Both the position numbers and the translations under genes were made by a program. Below are positions 12,821 to 24,398 of a DNA stretch of 64,000 nucleotides, piece after piece (the first letter of the stretch is position 1; the number at the start of each line of letters is the position of its first letter). Under the pieces are notes generated by a model, which ran no database searches, was not told the origin of the DNA, and saw nothing but the letters and a program-made list of their open reading frames with translations. The stretch is from Syngnathus acus. Taxonomy: Eukaryota > Chordata > Actinopteri > Syngnathiformes > Syngnathidae. The stretch lies in the NCBI RefSeq assembly GCF_901709675.1, contig NC_051095.1:13715456-13779455 (forward strand), in the 5' to 3' direction.

Positions 12821-14665
12821 CCAAACCATAAATAACAAATAATAAATAAAATAAAATAAAATGAGCGATGAATAAATAACAGACCTTTTACCTTTACCTT
12901 TTAAAATGATGTATGTAATCTAATGGTACATTGTAAATACACACTACTATTTATTTCCCATAGTTAATCAGGCAGAGGAAGCATGGAAAGGCACGGAAAT
13001 TAAGAGTCAAGATATATAGCAATCCAGGCAGTCAAAGTTTGATTAAGGTTCAAAGCCAGAGAATGATTTGTGCATTTGCTGCTGTTTATTTACTTCAACG
13101 CCACATTGCTTCATTTACATTCAGTGTAATCAACAAAAAATGTAATCTCGGGCGAATCACGCTTTATGCTATCTTCCAGCCAAGCGACAGTGATATTTAT
13201 AGTGTCAGCGGCAGAGGCGTTGCATTTGGATAAGAACATTACCTGCATAGCATGAAATCAGGTAGGTAAGATGGTGTGAATAGAAACACTGTGAGGTGAT
13301 ATCAAGTGTTTTTTGGATGAAAACACCATATGAGATCATACTCTCATCTTTGTGATCCTTCTGACAAAACCCGGTATGCACTGGTGAACTCTTTGTATTG
13401 AGGATTTCACGTGACTTCAAAGTCAGTCATGTTCTCTTGCTACCCCAAACAGCAGCATGAAAACCGACTCCCAGATAAATGGTCGAATCAGCTTTGAAGA
13501 TTGATTCATGACCAATCCCAGGTAACAGGTGAGCCGTGATTGGTTGTTACCTGAGCCTTTAGGCATTGTGATGTCATTTTCAGTCGACAGCAAGTGGCAG
13601 CACAATGTAAAATGACCACCCCTGAGATGGATACAATGAGGTGAATTTTTCTGCTAAATTCATATTCCGCAAACACAACATTAATCAGAATACTGTTCAG
13701 ACTGATGGAGAGAATTACAGGAAATCAATAACAATTTTCTTATTCTTTCGGCATTTATTTATAAATATTTTAAATAGAACAAAATACAGTGAATAAAAGA
13801 TAAAAATACAATAAAACAGATATTCCATGGAAAAATACTCAAAATATCTAGTAGTAGGTTTTCAAGGAATGTACAGTTTATATCATGTACAATGTTGTTT
13901 ACATACATGTTTCTTGAGAAATATCTACGGTTGATGTAGGGTTGCTAATTCACTGACTGGCGCTACTGTTTAGTGTAGCAACAAAGCTAACGCTACCCCA
14001 CACATTAAAATAACGGTCCAAACAATAGAGGATTTTTTTATGTGGCACATATTTATTTGTGACCTTTAAAAATTAAGTAATAAATAAAAAAACCTCATCT
14101 TTTCACCTGATACTTGTCTCAAAATTTCTAAAGTTACAAACAACCCCCAATCTTAAAAGCAACCCAATGAAACAATGTAATATTTTAATACGGCCAGTTT
14201 CCCGTTGCTATTCAGACAAAATGATTGACACAAATCGTGATTTGCAGGTGTACCTAATATTATGGCTGTGAGTGTACAATAATGTAAACACAGTGAACTC
14301 TACAGTTAACGAATGAAAAAAAAAAAATCATTTTAATTTGCCATTTTAATTGTATTCCTGCCACAGCCAGATGGGTCTGTAAATCTCTAGTGAGGAACTT
14401 AAATGAATGAACCAGCTTCTGGGTCAAAAGTCACTCATTTACATCAACGTTTAGCTGCGCCCTGGGCCCTTCGCCTCCACTTTTACCCAGCATTTATAGC
14501 ACGGTCACTTTAATAGTGCCTGCACACCTGGAAACATTCACTTCCATTAAAAAACAACCTGTTAACATTGCAGGCGGTAAATGTATATTTGTGCAGTCTT
14601 TAGTAAAATATTTGAAAATATATCTATATATGCCTATAGGGCTTTCACTGAATTACAGGCATACT
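12821..14665. other. Intergenic, no gene seen
   Basis: AT-rich with ATAAATA and poly-A runs. No coding exon, RNA gene or confident repeat was seen. Open frames of 60-71 codons here have no signature of selection. Confidence 0.55.
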
Positions 14666-14680
14666 GTGACTGGTAATATC

Positions 14681-15041
14681 CATCCATCCATTTTCTGAAC
14701 CGCTTAGTCCCCACGGGGGTCGCGGGAGTGCTGGAGCCTATCCCAGCCGTCATCGGGCAGTAGGCGGGGGACACCCTGAACCGGTTGCCAGCCGATCGCA
14801 GGGCACACAGAGACAAACAACCATTTGCACTCGCACTCACACCTAGGGACAATTTGGAGTCTTCAATCGGCCTACCAAGCATGTTTTTGGGATGTGGGAG
14901 GAAACCGGAGTGCCCGGAGAAAACCCACGCGGGCCCGGGGAGAACATGCAAACTCCACACAGGGAGGGCCGGAGGTGGAATCGAACCCGCACCCTCCTAA
15001 CTGTGAGGCGGACGGGCTACCCAGTGCGCCACCGAGCCACC
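14681..15041 (-). repeat. Full-length tRNA-derived SINE, family A, copy 3
   Basis: The best-preserved SINE in the window, 361 bp on the minus strand and flanked by a perfect 15-bp target duplication (GTGACTGGTAATATC at 14666-14680 and 15042-15056). Read on the minus strand it begins CGGTGGCTCGGTGGCGCACT. It carries an A box and a good B box (GGTTCGATTCC), then the GTGGAGTTTGCATGTTCTCC body, the TGGGATAGGCTCCAGC block and a terminal GGATGGATG tail that adjoins the left duplication. The perfect duplication and intact pol III boxes suggest a recent insertion, mobilised in trans by a LINE. Confidence 0.95.
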
Positions 15042-15056
15042 GTGACTGGTAATATC

Positions 15057-16074
15057 TGAATGAAAAATGTTGGATTTATAATGAATCAAATAAATATCCA
15101 TGGGCACTTACTGGCCTCAATGCTGGAAAATTCGGTACAAAATACCTGTATGCTGTTTTAATTGACACTGTCAGAAAGGTTTATTACTGTAGTTTACAGT
15201 GGTGTGCTTTCCTGCAACACCAAAGGTGGGAAATTAAATTTGCAAAGGGACCACATGAGAAACTGGAACGCTTGTCGAGGGCCACGCTAACATGCTAAAA
15301 TCAACTTGTAAGTTTGTCTTTAGAAAAAACATTGTTTTGTTTGTTGTATTGGTACAGAAACAAGTTGGGACTGCTTGTTATTTTTTTGTCTCCTTTGTTG
15401 TACCATAGCTAAATATAGCAAAAATGTCTCTACGTTTTCAAGACCGCAAAACAATTCGTAGCTCTTGTACGAGCAGCTACAAGTGTGCACATAAAAGCAC
15501 AATTTTCAAAATAAATGAACTGCATATTTTGTTTTACTTTGACTTCATGGTCACTGTGTGGGGCGGTTTTGTTTTCATAACTGCATGAATGACCACATCA
15601 AAAGCTCGTGCTCTTGCCTTTGAGTTTGGGAAGATTTTTACCACTGGAAATTAAGGACCCATTAAGGAGCCATAAGGGGCACATAGACCAAATAGATTCC
15701 TCTGTGAAGGTCATAAATTGAGCATATTGAAATTTTGTTGCTCAGTGATGTGTAGTCTGAGATACATCCATATTGTAATCAGTTATATAATCTGTAGGTG
15801 TCTGCCCTACACTGTGGGCCTTGTCAAATATTTCGAGCCTCGTGTAGCTAAATGAGGTTATTAATGGTGTATTGCATCAACTCTTCACTATAATCAATAT
15901 AAATACAATCATTACCTCTGGCAGTGTCAATCAGAACTGAGCATTATTTTAAATAAATTTTGTCCAGGTGTACCTAAGCCAATTGGCTGGTACAGGTGGT
16001 TTGTCATGTCGATGTTCAACCTATCAAACAGGTGCAGCATATACTGTATGGACTTCCACATCAAGGAAGTGACT
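15057..16074. other. Intergenic, downstream of the 16-19 kb gene
   Basis: This is the 3' flank of the minus-strand gene. No AATAAA lies close to its stop codon; the nearest canonical signal on that strand is at 15180-15185, about 890 bp downstream. 15225-15300 resembles a decayed hAT interior (a GGGCCAC-type block with ACATGAGAAACTGGAACG) but has no termini. Confidence 0.5.
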
Positions 16075-16913
16075 TCAATGGGAACTCCCCATGAAGCGGA
16101 GCATGGTCATAGCTTTGACCAGAAGGGAGAAGATGTTCGCCCGCTTGGGTGGCTCTTTGAGGGCACTGATGTGACTCTTGAGGTGCCGGAAAACCGCGTC
16201 ATCGAACAAAGGGTCATCCGCAAATACAGCCTCCGCCAGTCTGTGCGGGGTGCCAAACTCCACCATGAGGTCCTTCACCACCGGCGTGACCACCTGGTTT
16301 ATGCTCCCCAAGGTCCGAATGTCCTCGATGTGGCGGGGGCTGATCTCCTCCAGGGCCCGGTAGAGGAGACGCTCAATAACGAGGACGAGGCTGTCGACGC
16401 CCGTCTTGCGCTTTCGTTGCAACCTCTGGTCCAGCTGCATCACCAGCGTGTACACCAGAAGGCGCGTCAGCTTCTCTTGCAACTCCTGCGGGATGGGTTC
16501 GGCCTCCGGCTCGGACGTCACCTCGTCGGTGGTGTTGCCCGTGTCCAACGTGGTACCGATGCGCAATTTCGGTGTGGTGGTTGTGCGTACCTCCGCCGTG
16601 CGGGTTCGGACCTCCGGGCTGGTGGTGCGAGGCGTTGACGCGGAAGCTTCCGAGGACTGTTCCAAGTCCAGTTTGGGGACCACCTGCTCCTCTGGGCGGA
16701 GTTCTTCGCTGGCACTGGTCTCCGGGGTCATTGCCTTCTCCACCAGCTGGTTGATGTCCATGAGCGCGCCAGACACCTCGTCCGTGTAGGTTTCCTCGGC
16801 GGGCTCAATCTCCAGCCAGAGGAAGAGCTGCTGCAGAAACCGCCACACGGCGTCCTCCGTCATGGCGTACAGCACCTCCGGGGAGAAGATCTGATGATCC
16901 CAGTGGATCTTAC
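16075..16913 (-). CDS. Unrecognised two-exon gene, exon 2 (C-terminal)
   Basis: Exon 2 starts at 16913 after an acceptor reading CAACCCTAG on the minus strand. It joins exon 1 in phase 1, so the split codon gives Gly447, followed by KIHWDHQIFSPEVLYAMTED, and it ends at the stop at 16075. It supplies residues 447-725. A helical, Trp-containing segment (AVWRFLQQLFLWLEIE, about residues 468-483) comes first. A low-complexity Thr/Glu/Pro/Ser-rich linker (about 500-590, with TTTTP and PEAEPIPQ) follows, then a Leu-rich helical C-terminus (LTRLLVYTLVMQLDQRLQRK, and later PLFDDAVFRHLKSHISAL). There is no signal peptide, transmembrane span or familiar catalytic motif. The exon is strongly GC-rich at third positions, unlike the AT-rich flanks. 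Function is unknown. A vertebrate- or teleost-restricted gene family is my inference. Confidence 0.75.
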
Positions 16914-17555
16914 CTAGGGTTGCAGCCGGGGGGGATTCACTGTTAAATTTCTATGAATAGTTAACAAGACAAATCCCCCAAATTGGAAACTATCCATGGG
17001 AACAAATTGGGAATTGTGGCTAATTTAATGACTCATTAGGGAAGCATTGGGAAAGCAGAAATGCAAAGCAAGCACTGGGAGCGCATGAAAACTGCCACGT
17101 CACTCTTAGTCAGTTGTGCTCGCCACTAACAACTATGCTGCTGGCATTCAATATCAAAAGGCTTCATTCATCGTCGAGTAATTCCCAACTTCCGTAAGTA
17201 CTACGTCAAGAAAATGTTCCAATTGGTCCAATTTAGTTCTATCCGAAAGGATCGGAAATGAAAATGTAGTGAGAAAAGTGAATATTTAAACGTTCAGAAA
17301 TGTGGAGAAGACAATGCAAAAAAGTAAGATTAATGAATGTTTTTGGAGTGCAGAAGAAATAAAACGGGTAATTTTCTGACAGAGGGTCAATTTGACCTGT
17401 AACATGACAGGAGTTAAGCATCCCTCTGACACGCTTCCTTGATAACGAAATGCAAGAGCACAAACACAGTAGCTGGGTTTTAAATATGGTTGTCTTAACT
17501 CCCATGGAGAGTTTCCAACTTTGATAGTTACTCAATTTTATAACCCCGAGCTTAC
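16914..17555 (-). other. Intron between the two coding exons
   Basis: This 642-bp minus-strand interval starts with GTAAGC at 17555-17550 and ends with CCCTAG at 16914. Base composition drops sharply to AT-rich inside it and rises again in both exons. If it is not spliced, the exon 1 frame runs on to a stop at 17239 and would add about 105 unrelated-looking residues (551 aa in all). Splicing gives a continuous frame across phase-matched sites and is the preferred model. Confidence 0.75.
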
Positions 17556-18894
17556 CCCGTCGGCCCCAGAGGACCGTGTCCATTAAAGGTGTCTTCGGAC
17601 GGCCCGACGGCACCTCGTACACGTCATTCTGACACGACATGATGTACGCGTACAATTGGGACGTGAGGCCTGACGAGAAACTCCCGATCTTCTCGTCAAT
17701 GTACCGCTTGACTTTCCCAGCCCGGTCCGGTAGATCCATTTGGGAGAACTCATTGTATAATTTATCCACGTTCTCCCGGATGGACTCGAAGTTGAAGACC
17801 GGGTGCTGGGACTGCCGGACGGCGAGCGTGCTGGTCCGATAGGCGGGCCGGAGCTCCGGCATCTTGGGGCCGTCACTGCTGACGACGTTTGGGTTGCCGC
17901 TGTCGTCGCTTCGGGAACGGCGGTCCGGCGTGAGGGACACCAGGCACGCGTCTCGGTTCTTGAAGGAGCTCTTGAGCGAGCCAAGCATTTGCGCGAACTG
18001 CATACGAGCGAATCGGAAGAAACGCAGGCGCCGCATTTTTTTGCCGGCCACCCCAGACTGCCTCTCCAGATTCTTAAAGAAGTTTTTCACTTTCTTTAAG
18101 ATCAGCTTCCAGTTGAGGTTAAAGCGAGTAATGCGGGCCTCGTCGCGCACGCATGCGTCCCCGGAGCCGCCGTACGTGTCCTGGGTGATGGTCTTGGTGA
18201 TATCGACCGCCGCTAAGTGCGCGTCTTCCAACGTGACCGGGTCCACCATGTCGGGCGCCTTTGCCTCCTTCGGGTTGGACCACTTCAGAAGGATCCGCTT
18301 GACACAGTCGGTCATCTCATTGACCTTCATGTTAGAGCTCCCGCACAGCAACTGGCGCGGGGTTCGAGCTCGCGCGAACACGTGTCGGAAGTATTCCACG
18401 GCCTTGCGGAAGATTGAGGCCAGGTTAGCCACACTGGACATGGTGCCTCGGATGAGGAGGGTGGGCTCCGAGGGCCACTCAGTGGTGCTTTTGGCCACCG
18501 ACAAGGCTGAGTTTACCCGGTGCTTGACCTCGGACTCCATGAGGGAAGTGAGCTCCATGACGCCCTCGCACTTCTGCGGTGGGCTGTCGTCCAGAGCGGC
18601 TGAGAAGGTCTTTGTTATGCATTCGCTGAGCCTCGGGCTGCACCGGTCGATTGCCAGGTCTACCTGCGCCTGGGACGCGTGACCCCGCAGGTGCTCGATG
18701 AACACCGGCTGCAGGTGTTTCACCACATCTGACGTAATCTTTTGGATCACCTCGGTGATTGTGTCCACCAGGATGGCCTTGGTCTCGGAGTCGGGCGTAC
18801 CAGCCACTAGTAGGGCTCTCTGAGGAGCGGAGATCTGGCTGACGCGAGCCTTCACCGCTTCCACGATGGCTTCCGGTTTGATGAGCCGCTCCAT
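17556..18894 (-). CDS. Unrecognised two-exon gene, exon 1 (N-terminal)
   Basis: Encodes residues 1-446 plus the first base of codon 447. The ATG at 18894-18892 has a good context (GCAGCAATGG, purine at -3 and G at +4), and the product begins MERLIKPEAIVEAVKARVSQ. The exon ends at a GTAAGC donor. Predicted features are mostly amphipathic helices: residues 8-70 (a VKARVSQI..ETKAILVDTITEVI region), 76-100 with CSPRLSECITK, and 155-180 (IFRKAVEYFRHVFARARTPR). A strongly basic-aromatic patch at about 265-315 contains LILKKVKNFFKNLE and RFFRFARMQFAQML. Residues 318-360 are Ser/Asp/Pro-rich and probably disordered. The gene stands alone and its upstream region carries three CREs. I do not recognise the family. 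The frame is long, GC3-rich, intron-containing and intact, so it looks like a genuine gene and not a transposon remnant or processed copy. Confidence 0.8.
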
Positions 18895-19090
18895 TGCTGC
18901 AACCCCCCTACGTCTGTCCTATTTAAAAAAAAAAAAAAAAGGGGGGGATCCCATTCACATTCAAGTCATCCGCAATAAAAACAAATGCACACAGAATGGG
19001 AAATAGCGCACTTCTATCAAACACGTCCTCGCCATCTGGCCAAACATGATCTTTTATCTCCTTTTAACAAAGCTCCGGCCGGCGAAGTGA
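18895..19090 (-). promoter_or_regulatory. 5' UTR / proximal promoter with poly-T tract
   Basis: On the minus strand a C7 run and a T16 tract are followed by AAATAG and GACAGACG, about 20 nt before the ATG. The T-tract plus TAG could be either a slippage-prone homopolymer or a splice acceptor for an untranslated first exon. No strong donor was found between here and the CRE cluster. AAAAGG and GATAAAAG stretches near 19047-19062 could act as TATA-like elements. Confidence 0.4.
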
Positions 19091-19097
19091 CAAAAGC

Positions 19098-19105
19098 TGA
19101 CGTCA
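19098..19105. promoter_or_regulatory. CRE palindrome 1 (TGACGTCA)
   Basis: Perfect full-length cAMP response element, the binding site for CREB/CREM/ATF dimers, 204 bp upstream of the ATG at 18894 and inside a CpG-rich block. First of three. Confidence 0.75.
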
Positions 19106-19157
19106 TAGGCGAATGGGAAACGTGCTCCCGCGGACTTTTTCTCGTGCGGCAACCGAT

Positions 19158-19165
19158 TGACGTCA
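19158..19165. promoter_or_regulatory. CRE palindrome 2 (TGACGTCA)
   Basis: Second perfect CRE, 60 bp from the first. A near-CRE half site (CGACGTAA) follows at about 19173-19180. Confidence 0.75.
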
Positions 19166-19220
19166 CCGGGATCGACGTAAGCTTGAGATGCGGCTTTCCG
19201 AGCCGTGCAATTGCGGCGCG

Positions 19221-19228
19221 TGACGTCA
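19221..19228. promoter_or_regulatory. CRE palindrome 3 (TGACGTCA)
   Basis: Third perfect CRE, 63 bp from the second, in the GCGCGTGACGTCACGG context. The 60/63-bp spacing is close to six helical turns, which would put the three sites on roughly one face of the DNA. Confidence 0.75.
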
Positions 19229-19250
19229 CGGTACAGGTATGAGATGCACA

Positions 19251-19258
19251 ATTTGCAT
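19251..19258 (-). promoter_or_regulatory. Octamer (POU/Oct) site
   Basis: Reads ATGCAAAT on the minus strand, the same strand as the gene, 23 bp upstream of the distal CRE. An octamer next to CREs in a compact CpG-rich block is consistent with a real promoter or enhancer, although a single 8-mer alone is weak evidence. Confidence 0.5.
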
Positions 19259-19259
19259 G

Positions 19260-20583
19260 TGTTTTCGCAGTCAAAAGCAAAGCCCGTGTTTTTAAGTGCA
19301 TTTCAATCCATTTGAATGTCACAGAGAACTTAAGTAAGTTAGTAAGTAAGTACGTTGCTATTGCATAATAAATCAGTATTCCCAATGTGGGTTCAAATGA
19401 CTAAACTTTATTTGTGGAGGGATTTGACAATGTTTTGTGGCAGTGAGATATAATGTTAGGGTGGTAATATTGCAAATTCTATAGATTAACCAAACAAATG
19501 GGGTTAAAGGTAATTTATTTCAACAAACATTGTAAACGGGGATTGTAAATTATACCCTCTTGCCTGCTGCTGAGTGGATTTGTCCTTTGTCCAACATCAA
19601 CAAAGATAATCAAATAATAGCGAAATATATCAGACTGAAATAAATGCATCAAGTTTGGCCTTGAAGAGGGAAGAGAAGTAAGTATTGTGTTTCTATGAAA
19701 CGCGTGTGGGCAGGCTGCATACTGATTGTGCAAGCTGATGATTGTCTCCTTATATTCTTTGTCATGAGCCTGCAGCTTAATGGAACACAGTGCCCAGCAC
19801 CATTTGTTGTCTCTGTGAGCAAACAAGACAAGTGGACACAACAACAGGTTCCTACTAAAGATTCCATGCATACTCTCTGACTTCATGCATCAAAAAACAA
19901 TGAAGTCGTCATACTGCTGAATCCACTCTCGTGGGTGTGCAGTGCCATCATAATATCCTAGGACGTAATATAAACAAAGGGAGGGTTATCTGCAGCATGG
20001 AGGCAATTATTGTTTTAGTCCGCATTCTGGGGTCGATTCCATTCTTGCAAGGCATGTGATTGTTGTAATTGCACTAGTAAGCATTTTTTCTTTTAGTTTT
20101 TTCATTTAGGGAAGACAAGATTTATCAGCAACCAGCTTTGTAAGTTAAAATATGATGATAAGCAACTCATTTCGTGCTAATCTGACTTGTTTAAATTCTT
20201 CAGATGATGAGATGATTTTGACCTAGTTGTAAAATAAGCACAACACAGAGGGAAACAAATACAGTTTTCATAAAAGCAATTTTATTGATGCACAATTGAC
20301 ATTTCACTGTTCCAACTGGAATTCAAGAAGGAATGTATGTATTCAGCAGTGGTGGGTGGATGTTAAAAAGTGATATAAGTGAAATATTAAAAAGTGCTGT
20401 ATAACTCCACTTTCACCGGATGCCATCTACTGTTAGGTTTGACATGAGGTGAAAACAGCAGGAGACTGGTCTGTCGTGAAATTCATTTTTATTTGTTGAC
20501 TCTAAGTTGCCCTTGATAAAATCTGACTGTCTCAGCCTTGGTGTTATTATGCACTGTGTGGAAATAATGCAAGATGAATTCAT
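19260..20583. other. Intergenic, no gene seen
   Basis: AT-rich. A short TAAG repeat lies at about 19330-19350. Overlapping frames near 19515-19886 on the minus strand have no domain or splice support. Confidence 0.55.
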
Positions 20584-21065
<482 letters not shown>

Positions 21066-22407
21066 AAACACACAGATAGATAAACAGATAGACAATATAG
21101 CTTAATTATTAATTATTATCAATTATTATTTATTATTATTATTGATAAATAACAAATAGATAAAAAAGAAATAATAAATAAATAGATCAAATAAATAAAT
21201 AAATAAAAGATTATTAATTTATGGATAAACAATAACACATAAATGTGATTAGATGCAAAACCAATTGCAGGCATATAATGTATCTGAAATAGTTTAGTTA
21301 TTGTAGCGTGTCTATTAGATACATGCATGTTCCTTTAAGAGGCAGGGCCTGGCGGCAGTGGCGGGTGGCATGTGACATCATCGAGTCTGTAGTGTCTGAG
21401 CTGTGAGCTGATGTCAACAGCAGCTTGTGCGTGTGTACTCATTGTTTTACTGTTCTCCCGTTGCCTATAGCATAGGCAATTGTAGCTGGGGTTCCATTAC
21501 ATTTTTTTTTTACATTTTTTCGCAAAAGCGATATTTTTACAATTGTGATAAAATACAATTACACTTTTGCTTCTATATCAGCACATCTCAAAAAACACCT
21601 TATTAGAACATAACAGCCATATTTGTGAGGTTATTCAAAATTTCTGTGTTTCAATTAGCAGTTGCTTTTGCACAATTTGTATTTTACACATTTCTGAGGG
21701 TACTGGAAACCCAGCTTGTTACTCTCCTTTCCCACATGGAAGGGTATTTCAGTAAGTAAGTTTATTGCAAAACTCCTAGTATAGAATCAATCACTATAAA
21801 CCACAGATTTCCATGAAATAGCAGGACCCTCCATGACAGATGTTTACCATCACTTTTCCCCATTTTATTGCTAAAGTTAATTTCCGAGCTTTGCGAGGGT
21901 TGTTGAACAACAGAGTGCCATTTATTACCACCATCGGCCCAAATTGTTTTGTGCCTTTTAACTGCTGCTGAGCCTTCGTCTGGTGATTCCAATCGTTGAA
22001 GACGCCTTGTTGACCCTCAAGGGTGTCTGCAAAGATCACAAGGGATGCAGTGGATTCAATCAATACACTTTTTACATCCTAACCCTACAAAAACGTCAGT
22101 CGTATGATGAATGTGGCCACCTGTGGATTGTACATTTGAACCACAATATCGTTGGTCTGTGAAGGCTGCTAGAAGATTCCATTAACACAAGCGTGCTCCC
22201 AGGAAAGAAGTTTTTTTTTATGGCATAGCTGACTAATTGTCTGGAAGACAGAGTTACAAAATACGAGCAACTGAAAAGCAGATAATTGCTCACGTGAAAG
22301 AATGCCAGAGGAAAGTTTTATAGCAGTGCACTTGTCACAAATAAAAGGTACATCAGTGTAACTTTTAGAGGTAGAAAGGCTGGTTAGTGGCTGGTGCCCT
22401 TTAAATC
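21066..22407. other. Intergenic, no gene seen
   Basis: 21110-21215 is a low-complexity ATTATT/AATAAATA region. The remainder has short frames only (21762-22293, minus) without domains. Confidence 0.55.
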
Positions 22408-22545
22408 ATGGGTAGGGAACCTTTTCCCTATCAGGAACCATTTCAAGCCATAATAAATTTATGAAAAAGTATCCATCCACCCACTTCCTGTCAGTGCTGT
22501 AGCCTCTCCCATCTTACTTCGGGTGGGGTATACCACATATAAAAT
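22408..22545. repeat. hAT terminus fragment plus SINE tail
   Basis: CATGGGTAGGGAACCTTTTC at 22408 resembles a hAT left terminus (CAGGGGTAGGGAACC type), with GGAACCATTTCAAGCC behind it. It is followed at 22470-22540 by TATCCATCCACCCACTTCCT and degraded family A SINE 3' sequence on the minus strand. No partner TIR or duplication was found. Confidence 0.4.
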
Positions 22546-24152
22546 CTCTGATGATACTCGGCAACTTTGTTTTAAGGGCAAATATACATACAAAGTAGTC
22601 CGTTTACCAACACGCCTTCTTCTGTGTGTACATGTGCAAGAGTTAAATGGCTTCGCTGACAGACGCTCACACACACAGACACTCAAAGGAACGTTATGTT
22701 GGGGCATTAGCAAATAAATGAATCTATTTGCTTGACAGTAACAATGCAAAATGTATTGTCAGTATCAACAATAGATGACTTCAAATGATGTTAAATAGGT
22801 TAATATTTAATGGAATGTAATAGCTTGTACAGGGAAAGCATAAATATGACATGTAAACACATTAAAGCAGGGATTCATCTAAATAAAATAATGTCCATTT
22901 TCAATATTGGAATGGACACATTCTCTGTCCGTAGAGCATAGGGGCTATACAGCTGCATATGTAGCCATGAAAATGATCATCAATTGAATTACATTGTACT
23001 TTTAGGTCAGGCATTATTTTTGTGCTCAATATTATTTAACAATGTTTATGTGTGCTATTGTTAACAAGCTTTTATGTTAAAATGATTTGTGATAAACATA
23101 TCTAAATATTTTGAATTAATAATATAAAAAAGAAAGTTTTTTTGTCTGTTTTATTTTTGCAACTTATGCCGATTTTTAGATATTTGTACCGTATCGAAGT
23201 AAAACCTTTGGTATCCTGACAACACACACACACACAAATCGATTTGAACATAAAAAACAAAAGATGCGGTGAATTGAAAGTGAAATTGTTCTCCTTTCAA
23301 ATAGTATGTCGGGATATGTATCGAATCATATTCTATTGGAGAGATATAGTACATTTGAAAGAAATGCCACATTTACAATACAAGTTCATTGATATGTACA
23401 GGTATGTACCCTGTAAAATAACAAACACATTATTATTATTATCATTTACGTATATTATTCATATTGTTATTATTATAACCATTAGCATTAGGATTCATGC
23501 ATTCATTTGGCTGTGCTTTCAACTCAGTAGCGCACTCAATAGCACACATCTAATCTTACGTGCAGGGAATGAAGGCATTGCTGGAAACGCAAATGTTGAA
23601 TGGGCACCGCAGCCATGATGCTTTCTCGTGGCTGACGTGGGCCCTGGGGCAAGCGTTCAAAGGGAACTGCGAGTGATGGAAATGAGATGCGAAGGCTGTG
23701 CAGTTACATGAATACATGAACAACGGTAGCCATGCCGCAGTCAATTTGTACACTTGCTGTATAATCAAATACTTTTTCTTAGGTCAACTATCATTGTGCA
23801 TACAACAGTAAACCATTACAACATAATGTAGCCTAATAGCTGTTAGGACTTTTTTTTTTTCCTTACAAATTGTTGTGTATTACATAAATACGATTATCCC
23901 ATCACTTTTCTGTAAGACCTATCCCCAGCTAAAAGAATTTTTTTCATGGTCTGTGTGCTCTTTCTGAAATGCCCAAATGCTTCCAAAGCCCAGTCTGATA
24001 GGAAAGTACATTGGTGTCCAGGCTCCATGTTGAAGTGATACATTTTGCCTGAGAGACAAGCTGCCTATATTGCGGAGGAACTCAGTTTAGCATTCATGGC
24101 ATGTAAGAGTAAATGTGTTTGTGTTCATTTTTTTCTAAGTCAAATGATCCTT
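22546..24152. other. Intergenic, no gene seen
   Basis: Contains a short CA repeat (23221-23236), an ATT repeat near 23430, and a GC-richer repeat-free island at about 23560-23720 that could be non-coding regulatory DNA. No supported exon. Confidence 0.5.
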
Positions 24153-24398
24153 CGGTGCCACAATGACGCAGCGGTTAGCACGTCCACCTCACAGTTCAGA
24201 TGTGCACGGTTCAATTCCGGCTCCAGCCCTACTATGTGGAGTTTGCATATTCTCCCCATGCCTGACCGCTCCAAATTGTCCATAGGTGTGAGTGAGAATG
24301 GCTATTCGTTTATGTGTGTCCTGCGGTTGGCTAGCAACCCCCGCCTACTGCCCGAAGTCAGCTGGGTTACTCTCCGAAGCTGAATGAATGAATGAAGT
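24153..24398 (+). repeat. SINE family A, copy 4, internally deleted
   Basis: Starts CGGTGCCACAATGACGCAGC with an A box (GCGGTTAGCACG) and a near-B box (GGTTCAATTCC). GTGGAGTTTGCATATTCTCC follows, then a jump from the first body block to CCAAATTGTCCATAGGTGTG, so about 60 bp are missing. It ends in GAATGAATGAATGAAG. Confidence 0.88.

Noticed and set aside
16006-16638. 210-codon plus-strand frame opposite exon 2
   Set aside because: Antisense shadow of the GC-rich coding exon. The minus strand gives the frame that joins across the intron, whereas this frame ends without splice support and has no domains.
17239-17555. Extension of the exon 1 frame to a stop at 17239
   Set aside because: It begins exactly at a good GTAAGC donor, the composition turns AT-rich, and splicing to 16913 restores a long coding frame. 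Intron retention is kept only as an alternative.
17864-18682. 272-codon plus-strand frame opposite exon 1
   Set aside because: Same reason: GC-rich exons commonly leave open antisense frames. It has no start context or partner exon.
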